From: SAR202 cluster bacterium AC-647-N09_OGT_505m
Lineage (GTDB): Bacteria > Chloroflexota > Dehalococcoidia > UBA2985
DNA: 58,535 nucleotides
Direction: 5' to 3'
NCBI GenBank assembly: GCA_009391225.1
Contig: VEXC01000005.1
Coordinates: 1-58,535, forward strand
Made by a program: the position numbers and the translations under genes. This document shows positions 36,246-45,351 of this stretch, in pieces; positions within the stretch are counted from its first letter, which is position 1; the number at the start of each line of letters is the position of its first letter. A model generated the notes under the pieces. It saw nothing but the letters and a program-made list of their open reading frames with translations. It was not told the DNA's origin and did no database searches.

Positions 36246-37508
36246 TTATGGGCCTATCACTTCCTGGCCCATGTACGGTCGAAGCACCTGTGGCACTACA
36301 ATCGAACCGTCGGGCTGCTGGTAGTTCTCCATGATGGCTATGAGGACCCTGGGAAGGGCCAGTCCGGAGCCGTTGAGGGTGTGAACAAACTGTGGGCGTG
36401 CTCCCGTCTGAGGCCTGAAGCGGATGTTGGCTCTCCGTGCCTGAAAGTCGGTGCAGTTGGAGCAGGAGCTCACCTCAAGCCACTCATCGCAGCCTGGGGC
36501 CCACATCTCGAGGTCATAGGACTTGGCCGAGGGGAAACCCATGTCCCCGGCGCATAGTTGGACCAACCTATAAGGAATCTCCAGGCGTTGGCAGACCTCC
36601 TCGGCGTCACTCAGCAGCTTGCCCAGTTCCTCTTGCGACGTCTCAGGGGCCACGAGCTTGTACAATTCCACCTTGTCGAACTGGTGTACCCGCTTGATAC
36701 CTCTAGTGTCCTTTCCAGCGGCGGCCTTCTCACGGCGAAAGGATGGTGTATGTGCGACGTAGTACATTGGAAGGGAGGACAACTCTAGGATTTCATCCCT
36801 GTGGAGACCAGTAAGGGGAACCTCCGCAGTGGGAATCAGCCAAAGGTCGTCCTCCTCGTCGTGGTACAGGTTCTCCTCGAACTTGGGGAGGTTACCGCTG
36901 CCCACCATCGTCTCTCGGTGCACCAAGTAAGGAACGTAGACCTCTCGGTAGCCGTGCTCATTTCCGTGTAGGTCCAACATCCAAGAGATTAGGGCTCGTT
37001 GGAGCTTGGATCCTGCGCCGCCTAGGATGAAGAACCGTGTACCGGAGATCTTGGTGCCTCTGGAGAAGTCGATGATGCCTAGGCGTTCCCCTAGGTCCCA
37101 GTGTGGCAGGGGTGAAAAAGAGAAGTCACGAGGCATGCCCCAAGTCCGCACTACAATGTTGGCCGACTCATCCGTTCCTGGAGGAACGTCAGCGAGAGGC
37201 AAGTTGGGCAGCTTGAGCAGCTCCTCATCTAGGTTGGCCTCTACTTCCTTTACCTGATCCTCCAGGGCCCTGATAAGGTCACCCGTCTGGCGCATCTCCT
37301 CTACCAGGTGGGGTGGTCTCTCTGACATGCGACCCAGATCTTTGCTGACTTGGTTGCGATTGGCCCTCAGGTTCTCCACCTCGGTGAGGTGAGAGCGACG
37401 TTGGACATCCAAGGACAGGATTGCTTCTAGTGGAGCTTCCACGCCTCTCATGGCCAGGGCCTGCCTCACCGAGTCCGTGTCATTCCGTATCAGCTCAATG
37501 CTGAGCAC
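36246..37508 (-). CDS. serS: serine--tRNA ligase
   Basis: 420 aa. Coiled-coil tRNA-binding arm (about 30-105, LSLDVQRRSHLTEVENLRAN) followed by the class II core. Motif 2 is TPSFRREKAAAGKDTRGIKR with VHQFDKVELYK, and motif 3 is LNGSGLALPRVLIAIMENYQ; SSCSNCTDFQARR is the SerRS block. Charges tRNA-Ser and tRNA-Sec; the latter is relevant because the window encodes a predicted selenoprotein. Last gene of greA-lysS-serS, 7 bp after lysS. Confidence 0.97.
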   Translation of the reverse strand: MLSIELIRNDTDSVRQALAMRGVEAPLEAILSLDVQRRSHLTEVENLRANRNQVSKDLGRMSERPPHLVEEMRQTGDLIRALEDQVKEVEANLDEELLKLPNLPLADVPPGTDESANIVVRTWGMPRDFSFSPLPHWDLGERLGIIDFSRGTKISGTRFFILGGAGSKLQRALISWMLDLHGNEHGYREVYVPYLVHRETMVGSGNLPKFEENLYHDEEDDLWLIPTAEVPLTGLHRDEILELSSLPMYYVAHTPSFRREKAAAGKDTRGIKRVHQFDKVELYKLVAPETSQEELGKLLSDAEEVCQRLEIPYRLVQLCAGDMGFPSAKSYDLEMWAPGCDEWLEVSSCSNCTDFQARRANIRFRPQTGARPQFVHTLNGSGLALPRVLIAIMENYQQPDGSIVVPQVLRPYMGQEVIGP

Positions 37509-37515
37509 CTGTAGA

Positions 37516-39003
37516 CTACCTCTCTCTCAGTTGAGGGAATAGTATTACCTCACGGATGGATTCTTGGCCGGTTAACAGCATGGCCAAGCGGTCTATACCC
37601 ATACCCAGGCCACCAGTGGGAGGCATGCCGTGCTCAAGTGCTAGGAGAAAATCCTCGTCCAGACGGTCCATATCCTCTTCCAAATCCATCGTTCTTCGCA
37701 TGTCCTCTTGCTCTAGAAACCGTTTGCGTTGCTCATCTGGGTCGTTCAACTCGCTGAAAGCGTTGGCTATCTCCATCCCGCCGGCGAACCCTTCAAAGCG
37801 CTCCACTAGGGAGGGGTCATTGGGCTTCTGCTTGGCTAGGGGAGACATCTCCAGTGGATAGTCCAGGAGAAATGTGGGTTGCACAAGCCGGGGCTCCACG
37901 CTGGCCGTAACCAGCTTGTCTATGAGCCTTCCACGACTGTTTCGCCCATCTACGTGGATACCAATGGCCCTCATCTTCTCCTCAAGGGCAGGGGCGTCCT
38001 GAAAGTCCTGGAAATCTATGCCCGTGCAGCGCTTGACCTCCTCTCTCAAGGAGAGCCTTCTCCAGGGAGGGGCAAAGTCAATGGTGCTCTCGCCGAATTG
38101 GACCTTGGTAGTGCCCAGCACCTCCATGGCCACAGTGGACACCATCTCCTCTACGATGACCATCATGTCATTGTAATCGGCGTAAGCTTCGTAGCTTTCT
38201 AGGAGAGTGAACTCCGGGTTGTGGTCTTGGTCGATACCCTCGTTGCGAAACACACGGCCAATCTCGTATACCTTGTCAAGTCCTCCTATAATGAGGCGCT
38301 TCAGATATAGCTCCGTGGCAATGCGGAGATATAGGTCCATGTCCAGGGAGTTATGGTGGGTGGCGAAAGGCTGGGCCATCGCGCCTGCGGCAACGGGCAC
38401 CAGGACGGGAGTCTCCACCTCCATAAAGCCCAGGGAGTCCAGGAAGCGGCGCATGGCACTGATTATCTGGCTTCGTACACGGAAGTTGCGCCTGGCTTCC
38501 TCGTTGGTAATCAGGTCAAGGTATCTCTGCCGATGGCGCATCTCTACATCCGACAGGCCGTGCCATTTCTCGGGAAGGGGCCGCATTGATTTGGCCAGGA
38601 ATGTGAGTTTCTGAGCCTCCAGGGTTACTTCACCGGTGTGGGTCAGGAACAACGGGCCGGCGGCCCCCAAGAAGTCTCCGAGGTCAAGATCGCGGGCTAG
38701 GTCGTAGCGTTCCTCCAAGACATCCCGCCTCAGGTGTACCTGAATGTGGCCCGACGCGTCCTGGATGTTCAGGAATGTGGCCCTGCCCATGCCTCTCAAT
38801 GACATGATACGCCCTGCCAATGCCACTGGGGTTGTGCGGGCCTGTGCGCCCTCTTTCGCCTCTTGGGATCTGAAAAGCTCTATCGCCTCCCCGACGGTGT
38901 GGGTGCGGTGGTAGCTATTTGGGAAGGGTTCTATGCCTTTACTTCTTAGCCGTGTGAACTTCTCTCGTCGGCTGAGGAGCAGGTCTCCGCCTTTTCTGAC
39001 CAT
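37516..39003 (-). CDS. lysS: lysine--tRNA ligase (class II)
   Basis: 495 aa. N-terminal OB-fold anticodon domain (VALAGRIMSLRGMGRATFLN, about 62-82, IQDASGHIQVHL), then class II motif 1 (RSQIISAMRRFLDSLGFMEVETPVL), motif 2 (VYEIGRVFRNEGIDQDHNPE) and motif 3 (GLGMGIDRLAMLLTGQESIREV). It sits 18 bp after greA, an association seen in many bacteria, and shares its promoter. Confidence 0.97.
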   Translation of the reverse strand: MVRKGGDLLLSRREKFTRLRSKGIEPFPNSYHRTHTVGEAIELFRSQEAKEGAQARTTPVALAGRIMSLRGMGRATFLNIQDASGHIQVHLRRDVLEERYDLARDLDLGDFLGAAGPLFLTHTGEVTLEAQKLTFLAKSMRPLPEKWHGLSDVEMRHRQRYLDLITNEEARRNFRVRSQIISAMRRFLDSLGFMEVETPVLVPVAAGAMAQPFATHHNSLDMDLYLRIATELYLKRLIIGGLDKVYEIGRVFRNEGIDQDHNPEFTLLESYEAYADYNDMMVIVEEMVSTVAMEVLGTTKVQFGESTIDFAPPWRRLSLREEVKRCTGIDFQDFQDAPALEEKMRAIGIHVDGRNSRGRLIDKLVTASVEPRLVQPTFLLDYPLEMSPLAKQKPNDPSLVERFEGFAGGMEIANAFSELNDPDEQRKRFLEQEDMRRTMDLEEDMDRLDEDFLLALEHGMPPTGGLGMGIDRLAMLLTGQESIREVILFPQLRER

Positions 39004-39021
39004 TAGTACCCCACTCAGTGG

Positions 39022-39492
39022 CTAACTGACACTCGATATGGTAAGAGTGACCGTCCCTGCAGGTGTCTTGACCTGAAGAACCTCTCCCACTTTCTTATTC
39101 AGCAGGGCCTTGCCCACAGGCGATTCGTTGGAGATACGCCCCCTGGAAGGGTCCGCCTCAGCACTGCCCACTAGGGTGTACTCTTCCTCATCCCCACTCT
39201 GATTCAGCAGAATGACGTGGCCCCCCATTTGGACCCTGTCTGAGTGCGCCACATCGTCACCAATGATGATGGCACTGCCGATGATCCTTTCCAAAGTGAG
39301 AATACGCCCTTCAATGAAGGCCTGTTCGTTCTTGGAGTCATCGTACTCCGCGTTGTCCACGGTACCGCCGATCTCCTTGGCTTTCTGGATTCGATCTGCC
39401 ACTCCCGGCCGCCGTACAATACGAAGCTCCTCTAGCTCCCCTCCCAATCCGACGAGGCCCTCCTTGGTGAGATAGCTATTCTTCTCGGGCAT
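39022..39492 (-). CDS. greA: transcription elongation factor GreA
   Basis: 156 aa. N-terminal coiled coil (about 10-75) and C-terminal FKBP-like domain with ESPVGKALLNKKVGEVLQVKTP. It rescues backtracked RNA polymerase by stimulating transcript cleavage. The tip reads GGTVDNAEYDDSK instead of the usual DLSENAEY, so the first tip acid is Gly and the second is Asp. The ATG at 39492 is chosen because GGAGGGG lies about 5 nt upstream and the family starts with KxxYLTxEG. Confidence 0.95.
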   Translation of the reverse strand: MPEKNSYLTKEGLVGLGGELEELRIVRRPGVADRIQKAKEIGGTVDNAEYDDSKNEQAFIEGRILTLERIIGSAIIIGDDVAHSDRVQMGGHVILLNQSGDEEEYTLVGSAEADPSRGRISNESPVGKALLNKKVGEVLQVKTPAGTVTLTISSVS

Positions 39493-39558
39493 GACACCCC
39501 TCCACGACGCAAAAAAAACTGAGAGGAGAGCCACTCTCGGCTTCCCTCAGCTGGCTTT

Positions 39559-39587
39559 ATTGTAAGGCCAATCCATATGACTGTAAA
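39559..39587 (-). promoter_or_regulatory. sigma-70-type promoter of greA-lysS-serS
   Basis: Minus strand: -35 TTTACA (39582-39587), a 17-nt spacer and -10 TACAAT (39559-39564), 67 nt before the greA start. Confidence 0.7.
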
Positions 39588-39828
39588 GTGGGCGAATTGA
39601 CTCGGTAGTGTAACGTTTTGTTCGTAAGAAAAGAGAGGCGTATCCTTCCATGGAATGAGGAGGCACCCAATGATACAGGTCAAGTGCCTGACAGAAACCG
39701 CAGTATGAGCATTATTAATTGGAGGTCAAGATTTAGAACTGACTCATACTAGAAGTTACCGAGAGGAGTATCATTGCCTCAGATATAATGGAACTGTTAG
39801 GTGGGATTAAATAGGCAGTGTAGAGGAG

Positions 39829-40310
39829 TACTAAGACGATATACAAGAGCGATATCGCCAGTGCGGCCTGAAAGAGGAGAAGGGGATATTGGCCCAGTAC
39901 GCCGGGGTAACTGGTCGTCACAGGAAGGCGTCCATCAGGCCGTTCAGTAGAGGGTAGAAGAGGGTGTGAGAGTGAGGATGGGGACTGGGCTCGGAGCTAC
40001 TGACACGAAATCAAGGGGATTCTTAGAGTGGTGTTGGATTCCCCTGAACGTCTGTGCGGCAAGCGGCTGTGGCCCTTACTACCTGATTTGGTAGACATCC
40101 TCTTGGACAGGTGACCCCTGAGATAGTTAAGGAGATGTTGCCAACTCGATGTGGGTGCCATTGGATGGTTCCTGATGCACCACAAGCGTCTGTGGATACG
40201 GCGTCCCTTCGGTACCACCAAGCCAGGACCCATGCTCAAGAGATTGCCTTCCCAGCTCCTGGATTCAATCCGTGATCTATCGGGGCCCCTCAATATCCAA
40301 CGGTACAAGT
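39829..40310 (+). pseudogene. remnant of an integrase-type IS transposase
   Basis: Three pieces in different frames keep the order of an IS integrase-like transposase: QERYRQCGLKEEKGILAQYA with GVTGRHRKASIRP (HTH region, 39844-39950), then VVLDSPERLCGKRLWPLLPD (from 40028), then FGTTKPGPMLKRLPSQ. Families with the ASxRLCGKRL, then TTKPGxLLK order are integrase-core transposases. Multiple stops and at least one frameshift are present, and the DDE core is gone. No terminal repeats were found. Confidence 0.6.
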
Positions 40311-40411
40311 GAACTCACTGTTCTCTAGAGGAAACCTACTTTACAATGAGTGGAATTCCCCTGGGACGTAACTCCCGGGGACAATGCAGCGGACCATTCA
40401 TGGAGCCGACT

Positions 40412-41275
40412 ATGGCTAAGATTACCGATATATGTAGCGAAAGTAGAGACGGACCCGTAATCATCTGTGACTTCTCACCTCCAAGAGGGGCAGATCCTGC
40501 TCTTCTCCAGGGGGCACTCTCTGTGGATGCCGATTTTCTGTGCGTGGCCTATAGCCCTGGTAAATCGGTCCGTGTGGATTCGGTTATAGCCGCCTATGTG
40601 ATAAAGGAACAGATGGAGAGGGACGTGATTTTTACCATTGCCACAAGGGATATGAACAAGTTGGCTCTCCAGAGCCACCTGTTGGGGGCCAGCCAGTTGG
40701 GCCTGCATAATGTCATCGTGGTCGGTGGCGATGGCTTTACGGAGCGGGATCTCACCGTGGTTAAGGATGTTAGCGACTTCACGTCCACGGGACTGATTAC
40801 GGCCATAAAGGCCATGAACCTGGGTACAGACTATAAGGGGTTAAAGTTGAGATCTGTCACGGACTTCTGTGTTGGAGCCACCATTGACCTGGGCAGAGAC
40901 ATCGAAAGGGAAGCCAGGTTGACCTATAGAAAGGTCCTCGCCGGCGCCGATTTCTTCATTACCCAGCCAGTGTACCATCTTGACCAGGTGGAGCGGTTTC
41001 AGGAGAGCTATGAATCTGTGGCCTGGGAAAGGTTATCCATGCCTATCTTCCTGGGGCTGCAGATATTGGACGCCAAGGGACTCATCTTCGGTGAGGTACC
41101 AGAGAGTATCAAGAAAGACCTGGAACATGGCCGTGAGGGGACCGACATAGCCATTGATTTGCTACACCAGTTCGTGGCTGGAGGAATCACCAACATCTAT
41201 CTTGTCCCTCCAATTTTTCGCGGTGGACTGAGGGATTACGAGGCGACCAAAAGGGTGCTGGAAGGCTTTAAGTAG
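40412..41275 (+). CDS. methylenetetrahydrofolate reductase-family protein (MetF-like 2)
   Basis: 287 aa TIM barrel. DFSPPRGADP aligns with the FExxPP motif, but the catalytic Glu position is Asp20. TRDMNKLALQSHLLGASQLGLHNVIVVGGD matches the family block of MetF-like 1, and ADFFITQPVYHLDQVERF is also conserved. Start 40412 has GGAG 6 nt upstream; ATGs at 40346 and 40400 are alternatives. It is a monocistronic gene, more diverged than the copy beside folD. It may act on another folate or pterin, or with a partner subunit. Confidence 0.8.
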   Translation: MAKITDICSESRDGPVIICDFSPPRGADPALLQGALSVDADFLCVAYSPGKSVRVDSVIAAYVIKEQMERDVIFTIATRDMNKLALQSHLLGASQLGLHNVIVVGGDGFTERDLTVVKDVSDFTSTGLITAIKAMNLGTDYKGLKLRSVTDFCVGATIDLGRDIEREARLTYRKVLAGADFFITQPVYHLDQVERFQESYESVAWERLSMPIFLGLQILDAKGLIFGEVPESIKKDLEHGREGTDIAIDLLHQFVAGGITNIYLVPPIFRGGLRDYEATKRVLEGFK

Positions 41276-41506
41276 CTTTAGGAGCTCGGGTTACTTCTTG
41301 AACTCGTAAGCGAATCCGTGACTTGGAAGCAACTCAACCGTTGCCATGACTAAGCAGTGCGGTTATTGGGAGTCGGATAAGCACTCCGTCGTAACACTTC
41401 TTGCGGTATGCTGGGCGCGCTAGCTGTTAAAGATGAAGTGCCTCTTATGCAGTCAAGGAACTTCTTGTTGATGTTTGTTCTTGGGAGGCTGTTATGGTAG
41501 AAGCAT
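41276..41506. other. intergenic region after MetF-like 2
   Basis: Nothing recognisable apart from GGGAGG at 41482 preceding a short unconvincing ATG frame. Confidence 0.3.
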
Positions 41507-41689
41507 GTGTCCAGGCAGGTACCCACAACCCAGACACCTCCTCTAGGTAACTGTAACGATTGTTCCTATTACCACACCCGCTTCAATCCTCATGGCGAAA
41601 CTGTTACCCTCATTGTCACACCTGAGGCAGAAATGGCACAGAGGGTCTTAGCCACCGCCGACGATGAAGAGGTGGTGCGCACCAACTAG
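41507..41689 (+). CDS. small hypothetical protein
   Basis: 60 aa from a GTG. It contains NCNDCSYYHTRFNPHGETVT, with one CxxC pair, and an acidic C-terminus (ATADDEEVVRT). The composition is protein-like but no family is recognised and the ribosome site is poor. It is isolated between non-coding stretches. Confidence 0.35.
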   Translation: MSRQVPTTQTPPLGNCNDCSYYHTRFNPHGETVTLIVTPEAEMAQRVLATADDEEVVRTN

Positions 41690-42051
41690 GAGGGTTTCCT
41701 GTCTTTCCAGGCTTCCGGAGCTGTGAAGTGGGAGATTAAAGCCGATGTTTTGTTGTACGGCGATGAAATCGAAGAGGGATCGAGATTGAGCATGTTGTAG
41801 ACATGGAGTAGATACCGGCATTATGCTTTCCCACTGATTTCAACGCTGGATAAGAAGTCACTCTTCCGGTGCTCTTTCAAGGCCAGCCAATACAGGATTC
41901 CGTGGTATCACTAAACAGCGAAATCACAGATGAAACTAACGAAGACAGGCAAGACACTTTCGTAGTTCCCTTCTGGTTGTAGGTGATGGTAATCTAGGTA
42001 GAAAGCAGCGGGAGTAGTGGATTTCTTATCATAGAACTGAACAACTAGCCC
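41690..42051. other. intergenic region before rsmE
   Basis: No coding frame, tRNA or convincing hairpin was seen in this 360-bp stretch. Confidence 0.3.
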
Positions 42052-42798
42052 CTAGCAGCCCAGTTCCCCTACTTGGTACATCACTGCCGCGGCCATGGCC
42101 AGCCCGGCAGTCTCGCCCCGAAGGACACGCCGACCGAGACTCACGGGAACTACTCCTGTATCCCTAGCCTCCTCGACTTCATCGGAGTCAAAGCCACCCT
42201 CTGGACCGACAAACAAGCTGAGTCCCTCACATCTTATTCTATCTAGGTGCTCCAAGAGCGTCTCCCTGAAACCCCTTTCCTTTTCTCCCTCCCAGGCCAT
42301 GAGTCGTACGCCAGTGGCTTGGGCCAGGGCCTCGCGCAGGGATACCAGTGGTTCCAGCATGGGGATACGAGCATGCCCGGACTGCTCTGCCGCCTCTGTG
42401 AGGATACTGTGCCATCTGGGATACTTGCCAGTGGCCCAATCCTTCGATAATCTGGGGATACTGCGACGGCATAATACTGGAACGAAACCCGATATGCCCA
42501 TCTCGGTGCCCTTCTGGAGCACTATATCCAATTTACCGCCTTTTAGGACTCCCTGGTAAAGGGTCAGCAGCACTTCTGGACTACCAAGACTCTCTCTTTT
42601 TTCCAACACCTCACCCTCGATACGAGAGGGAGATATGCTCTGAAGCGCGACAACGTACTCACATCCGGAGTTGTCCAGCAGCACGACGCGTTCACCAGTG
42701 CGGAGGCGAAGCACCTGGGCCATCTGTCGGGATACTTGCCCATCCAAGTGAACCTGGACTCCTTGGATGCACTCAGGGGCTACAAAGAATCGATGCAT
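42052..42798 (-). CDS. rsmE: 16S rRNA m3U1498 methyltransferase
   Basis: 248 aa SPOUT-class enzyme. HRFFVAPECI start, a PUA-like N-terminal part, then KGGKLDIVLQKGTEMGISGFVPVL, SGHARIPMLEP and the knotted SAM site LFVGPEGGFDSDEVEEA. Methylates N3 of U1498 in the decoding region. It follows prmA by 2 bp, the usual pair. Confidence 0.95.
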   Translation of the reverse strand: MHRFFVAPECIQGVQVHLDGQVSRQMAQVLRLRTGERVVLLDNSGCEYVVALQSISPSRIEGEVLEKRESLGSPEVLLTLYQGVLKGGKLDIVLQKGTEMGISGFVPVLCRRSIPRLSKDWATGKYPRWHSILTEAAEQSGHARIPMLEPLVSLREALAQATGVRLMAWEGEKERGFRETLLEHLDRIRCEGLSLFVGPEGGFDSDEVEEARDTGVVPVSLGRRVLRGETAGLAMAAAVMYQVGELGC

Positions 42799-42800
42799 TG

Positions 42801-43706
42801 CTATTTCCCAGTCTTTGTTCCCACTAGGACCGCCCAGTCGCCCTCGCGGTCAATTCTTAGGAAGGTGCAGCCCGCTGCTTCCAGGCAGCTTTCTATCTCC
42901 GGCAGTCGATTCGCCATTATGCCGGAAACTATGATGTTACCCTTTGGAACAAGCTGGGCCATCAAAGTCGCACCAATATCAAGAATGACCTTGGTGTAGA
43001 GATTCGCTACCACCAGGTCAAACTCACCAATTGCGCCATCCTCGGCGGATAGGGTGTGGTGTTGTACCTTGGCTACTCGCTTTAGTCCATTGGCCTTCAC
43101 GTTGGCCCATGCGGCCTTTATGGCGAGGGGGTCCATATCCAGGGCCAGAACATAGGTTGCACCCAGCTTGGCCGCGGCAATGGTCAGTATGCCGGAGCCC
43201 GTTCCCACGTCCAACACTCTTACACCAGGCGTCACCAGTCTCTCTATCTCCGCAAGGCACATGTGGGTGGTGGGATGGTGGCCCGTACCAAATGCCATCC
43301 CAGGGTCCATTCCAATGACCACCTCTCCAGCCTTGGCCTCGTACTCCAGCCAAGATGGGCAGATGACAATCCGTCCCATGTGCAGCACGGAGAATTGGCT
43401 CTTCCACGACTCCATCCACTCCCCTTCCTCTATGACGTGCTCTTCCAATGGGGGAAGGGAGCAAAGACGGGAAATCAGGTCCACAGCGATTCTGATATGC
43501 TCTTTTTGGGACGCTGTGGTGCTGTCTACTGGCAGGTATGAGCGGAGTATAACAGTGGCATTATCTGGCTCTGTCTCGTCTTCATCGGGATTGTAGCCAC
43601 CCACGTGCTCCACTACCACGCCTCCGTAGCTGTAGCGCTGGAAGATCACCGACAGGGGTTCTACGTACTCCGCTGGTGCTCGAAGGCTTAGCTCAAGCCA
43701 TTTCAT
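42801..43706 (-). CDS. prmA: ribosomal protein L11 methyltransferase
   Basis: 301 aa. N-terminal ribosome-recognition domain, then GMAFGTGHHPTTHMCL, SAM motif VLDVGTGSGILTIAAAKLGA and VVANLYTKVILDI (variant of the NILA motif). Methylates L11. First gene of prmA-rsmE; dnaJ lies upstream on the same strand across a 380-bp gap. Confidence 0.94.
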   Translation of the reverse strand: MKWLELSLRAPAEYVEPLSVIFQRYSYGGVVVEHVGGYNPDEDETEPDNATVILRSYLPVDSTTASQKEHIRIAVDLISRLCSLPPLEEHVIEEGEWMESWKSQFSVLHMGRIVICPSWLEYEAKAGEVVIGMDPGMAFGTGHHPTTHMCLAEIERLVTPGVRVLDVGTGSGILTIAAAKLGATYVLALDMDPLAIKAAWANVKANGLKRVAKVQHHTLSAEDGAIGEFDLVVANLYTKVILDIGATLMAQLVPKGNIIVSGIMANRLPEIESCLEAAGCTFLRIDREGDWAVLVGTKTGK

Positions 43707-44083
43707 ATCACTTTTATTGCCGTCCAGTCGTCATGAGTTTAGATCTGGGGAACAAGTGTTCCTACTATGAATCCTCCTATGGCATTTCTGTGAAAATGCC
43801 ACCCGGCGCCACACACACGTCCTTCTGAGTAAGTCAGGGCAAGTAGGGACGATGAGGAATCTAGGGTATATGCCTTTTACAGGTATGGTAAGCTCTAGAT
43901 TCCCCACTTCGCTGCAGTCGGAATGGTATTTGGTATGGTATCTTCATTCTTGGTGGTGTCGGTTTCAACTGACATGAACGATTCTGATCTGTGATTTCAT
44001 CTGTGGGAACAACCAGATAGACCCTTCGTTCGCTCAGGGTAACAATGAATTATAAAGCCGCTATTGTGCTAATCCTACCGGTT
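43707..44083. other. intergenic region between dnaJ and prmA
   Basis: It holds a short hairpin GGCATTT/AAATGCC (about 43776-43795), a 9-bp inverted repeat GGAATCTAG (43856-43864) / CTAGATTCC (43895-43903), and CCTTCG...CGCTCAGG...ACAATGA (44028-44048), a degenerate relative of the dispersed repeat at 11901 and 19368. No gene is seen. Confidence 0.5.
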
Positions 44084-45208
44084 TTAGCCGTCTTTCCCTA
44101 GGGCGTCTTTTATCTTGCCAAGCCAACCCTTGTCACCCTTAGAACCGCTACTCATGGTATCGGCCAGTTCCTCAAACAGCTGGCGTTGGCGCTCGTCCAA
44201 GGACCTGGGTGTAACAACGTTCACAACTACCAGTTGGTCGCCTCGCTTGCCTTTAACCGAATAGGGAACCCCTTTGCCCTTGATGTGTAACACAGTACCT
44301 GACTGAGTGCCTGCTGGGATACGTACGATTTCCGGGCCGCTCAGGGTAGGCACTTCAAACTCATCTCCCAAGGCTGCCTGCACGAAGTTTATGGGAAGCT
44401 CAAGCAAGATATCGTGGTCCCTACGTTGGAAGATCTCGTGGGGTTCCACTCTAAGCTGAATATACAGGTTGCCTGGCGGACCACCGTTACGCCCCGCATT
44501 CCCTTCTCTTGTTAAGCGGACCTGCATTCCGTTCTCTACTCCGGGTGGTATGTCGACCTTGATTTTGCGGGCCCGCCGCTGCCGCGCTGACCCATTACAC
44601 TGGGAGCAGGGGTTGGTTATGATTTTCCCTTCACCGTTACACTGATTGCACGGACCCACCTGGGCGAATTGCCCAAATATGCTGCGTTGCACCCTCCGGA
44701 CCTGCCCGGTGCCATTACAGTGAGGGCACGTGGCAGGGGAACTCCCTAGTTCTGCGCCCACACCCTTACAATGATTGCATGGCTCTACCCGCTCCACTTC
44801 TATCTCTTTTTCCACTCCAAACACCGCCGCGTCAAAGGATATGGTGGTGGTGGCCTGTATGTCGTGCCCACTCTGAGGGGCCCTGTGAGTGCGAGTGCCA
44901 AAGCCACCGAAGAAGGCATCGAAGATATCCCCGAAACCTCCGAAGGTCTCAGATCCCTCAAATCCACTTCCTGTTCCTCTCCCGGCTCCCACGTGGCCAA
45001 AGCGATCATACTGGGCCCTTTTCTGGGGATCGCTGAGGACCTGGTAAGCGGAGTTGATTTCCTTGAACTTTTCCTGGGCACTGGGTTCCTTATTCCTATC
45101 GGGATGATACTCCAGGGCCAGTCTACGAAACTTGGTCCTTATATCATCCTGAGAGGCGGTGCGTGGAACCCCCAAGACCTTGTAGTAATCTCTCTCGTTT
45201 GTTGTCAT
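44084..45208 (-). CDS. dnaJ: chaperone protein DnaJ
   Basis: 374 aa, type I Hsp40. J domain with HPD at 35-37 and YQVLSDPQKRAQYDRFGH, a G/F region (GFGDIFDAFFGGFG), and four zinc repeats CNHCKGVG, CPHCNGTG, CNQCNGEG and CSQCNGSA, the last ending in Ala instead of Gly. The substrate domain then follows (IDIPPGVENGMQVRL-like). The ATG at 45208 is used because the family begins here; an in-frame upstream start adds 52 unrelated residues. dnaK and grpE are not adjacent. Confidence 0.96.
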   Translation of the reverse strand: MTTNERDYYKVLGVPRTASQDDIRTKFRRLALEYHPDRNKEPSAQEKFKEINSAYQVLSDPQKRAQYDRFGHVGAGRGTGSGFEGSETFGGFGDIFDAFFGGFGTRTHRAPQSGHDIQATTTISFDAAVFGVEKEIEVERVEPCNHCKGVGAELGSSPATCPHCNGTGQVRRVQRSIFGQFAQVGPCNQCNGEGKIITNPCSQCNGSARQRRARKIKVDIPPGVENGMQVRLTREGNAGRNGGPPGNLYIQLRVEPHEIFQRRDHDILLELPINFVQAALGDEFEVPTLSGPEIVRIPAGTQSGTVLHIKGKGVPYSVKGKRGDQLVVVNVVTPRSLDERQRQLFEELADTMSSGSKGDKGWLGKIKDALGKDG

Positions 45209-45242
45209 AGTTTGGAATCTTTCATACGATACACCAACCACC

Positions 45243-45272
45243 ATTATATTCCACCCTGTGACTAGGGCACAA
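45243..45272 (-). promoter_or_regulatory. probable promoter of dnaJ
   Basis: Minus strand: perfect -10 TATAAT (45243-45248) with -35 TTGTGC (45267-45272) at 18 nt, about 35 nt before the dnaJ ATG. No CIRCE element was found. Confidence 0.5.
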
Positions 45273-45351
45273 CCACGACTTTGCCCTATGCTATCCTTGG
45301 GGTTGATGGTAACATCCTCAGTAAATCGGATAGGCAGATGGGGGTAGAGCC

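Noticed and set aside
39733..39921. 62-codon hydrophobic frame beside the IS remnant
   Set aside because: It is antisense to the transposase-like sequence on +, which better explains its composition.
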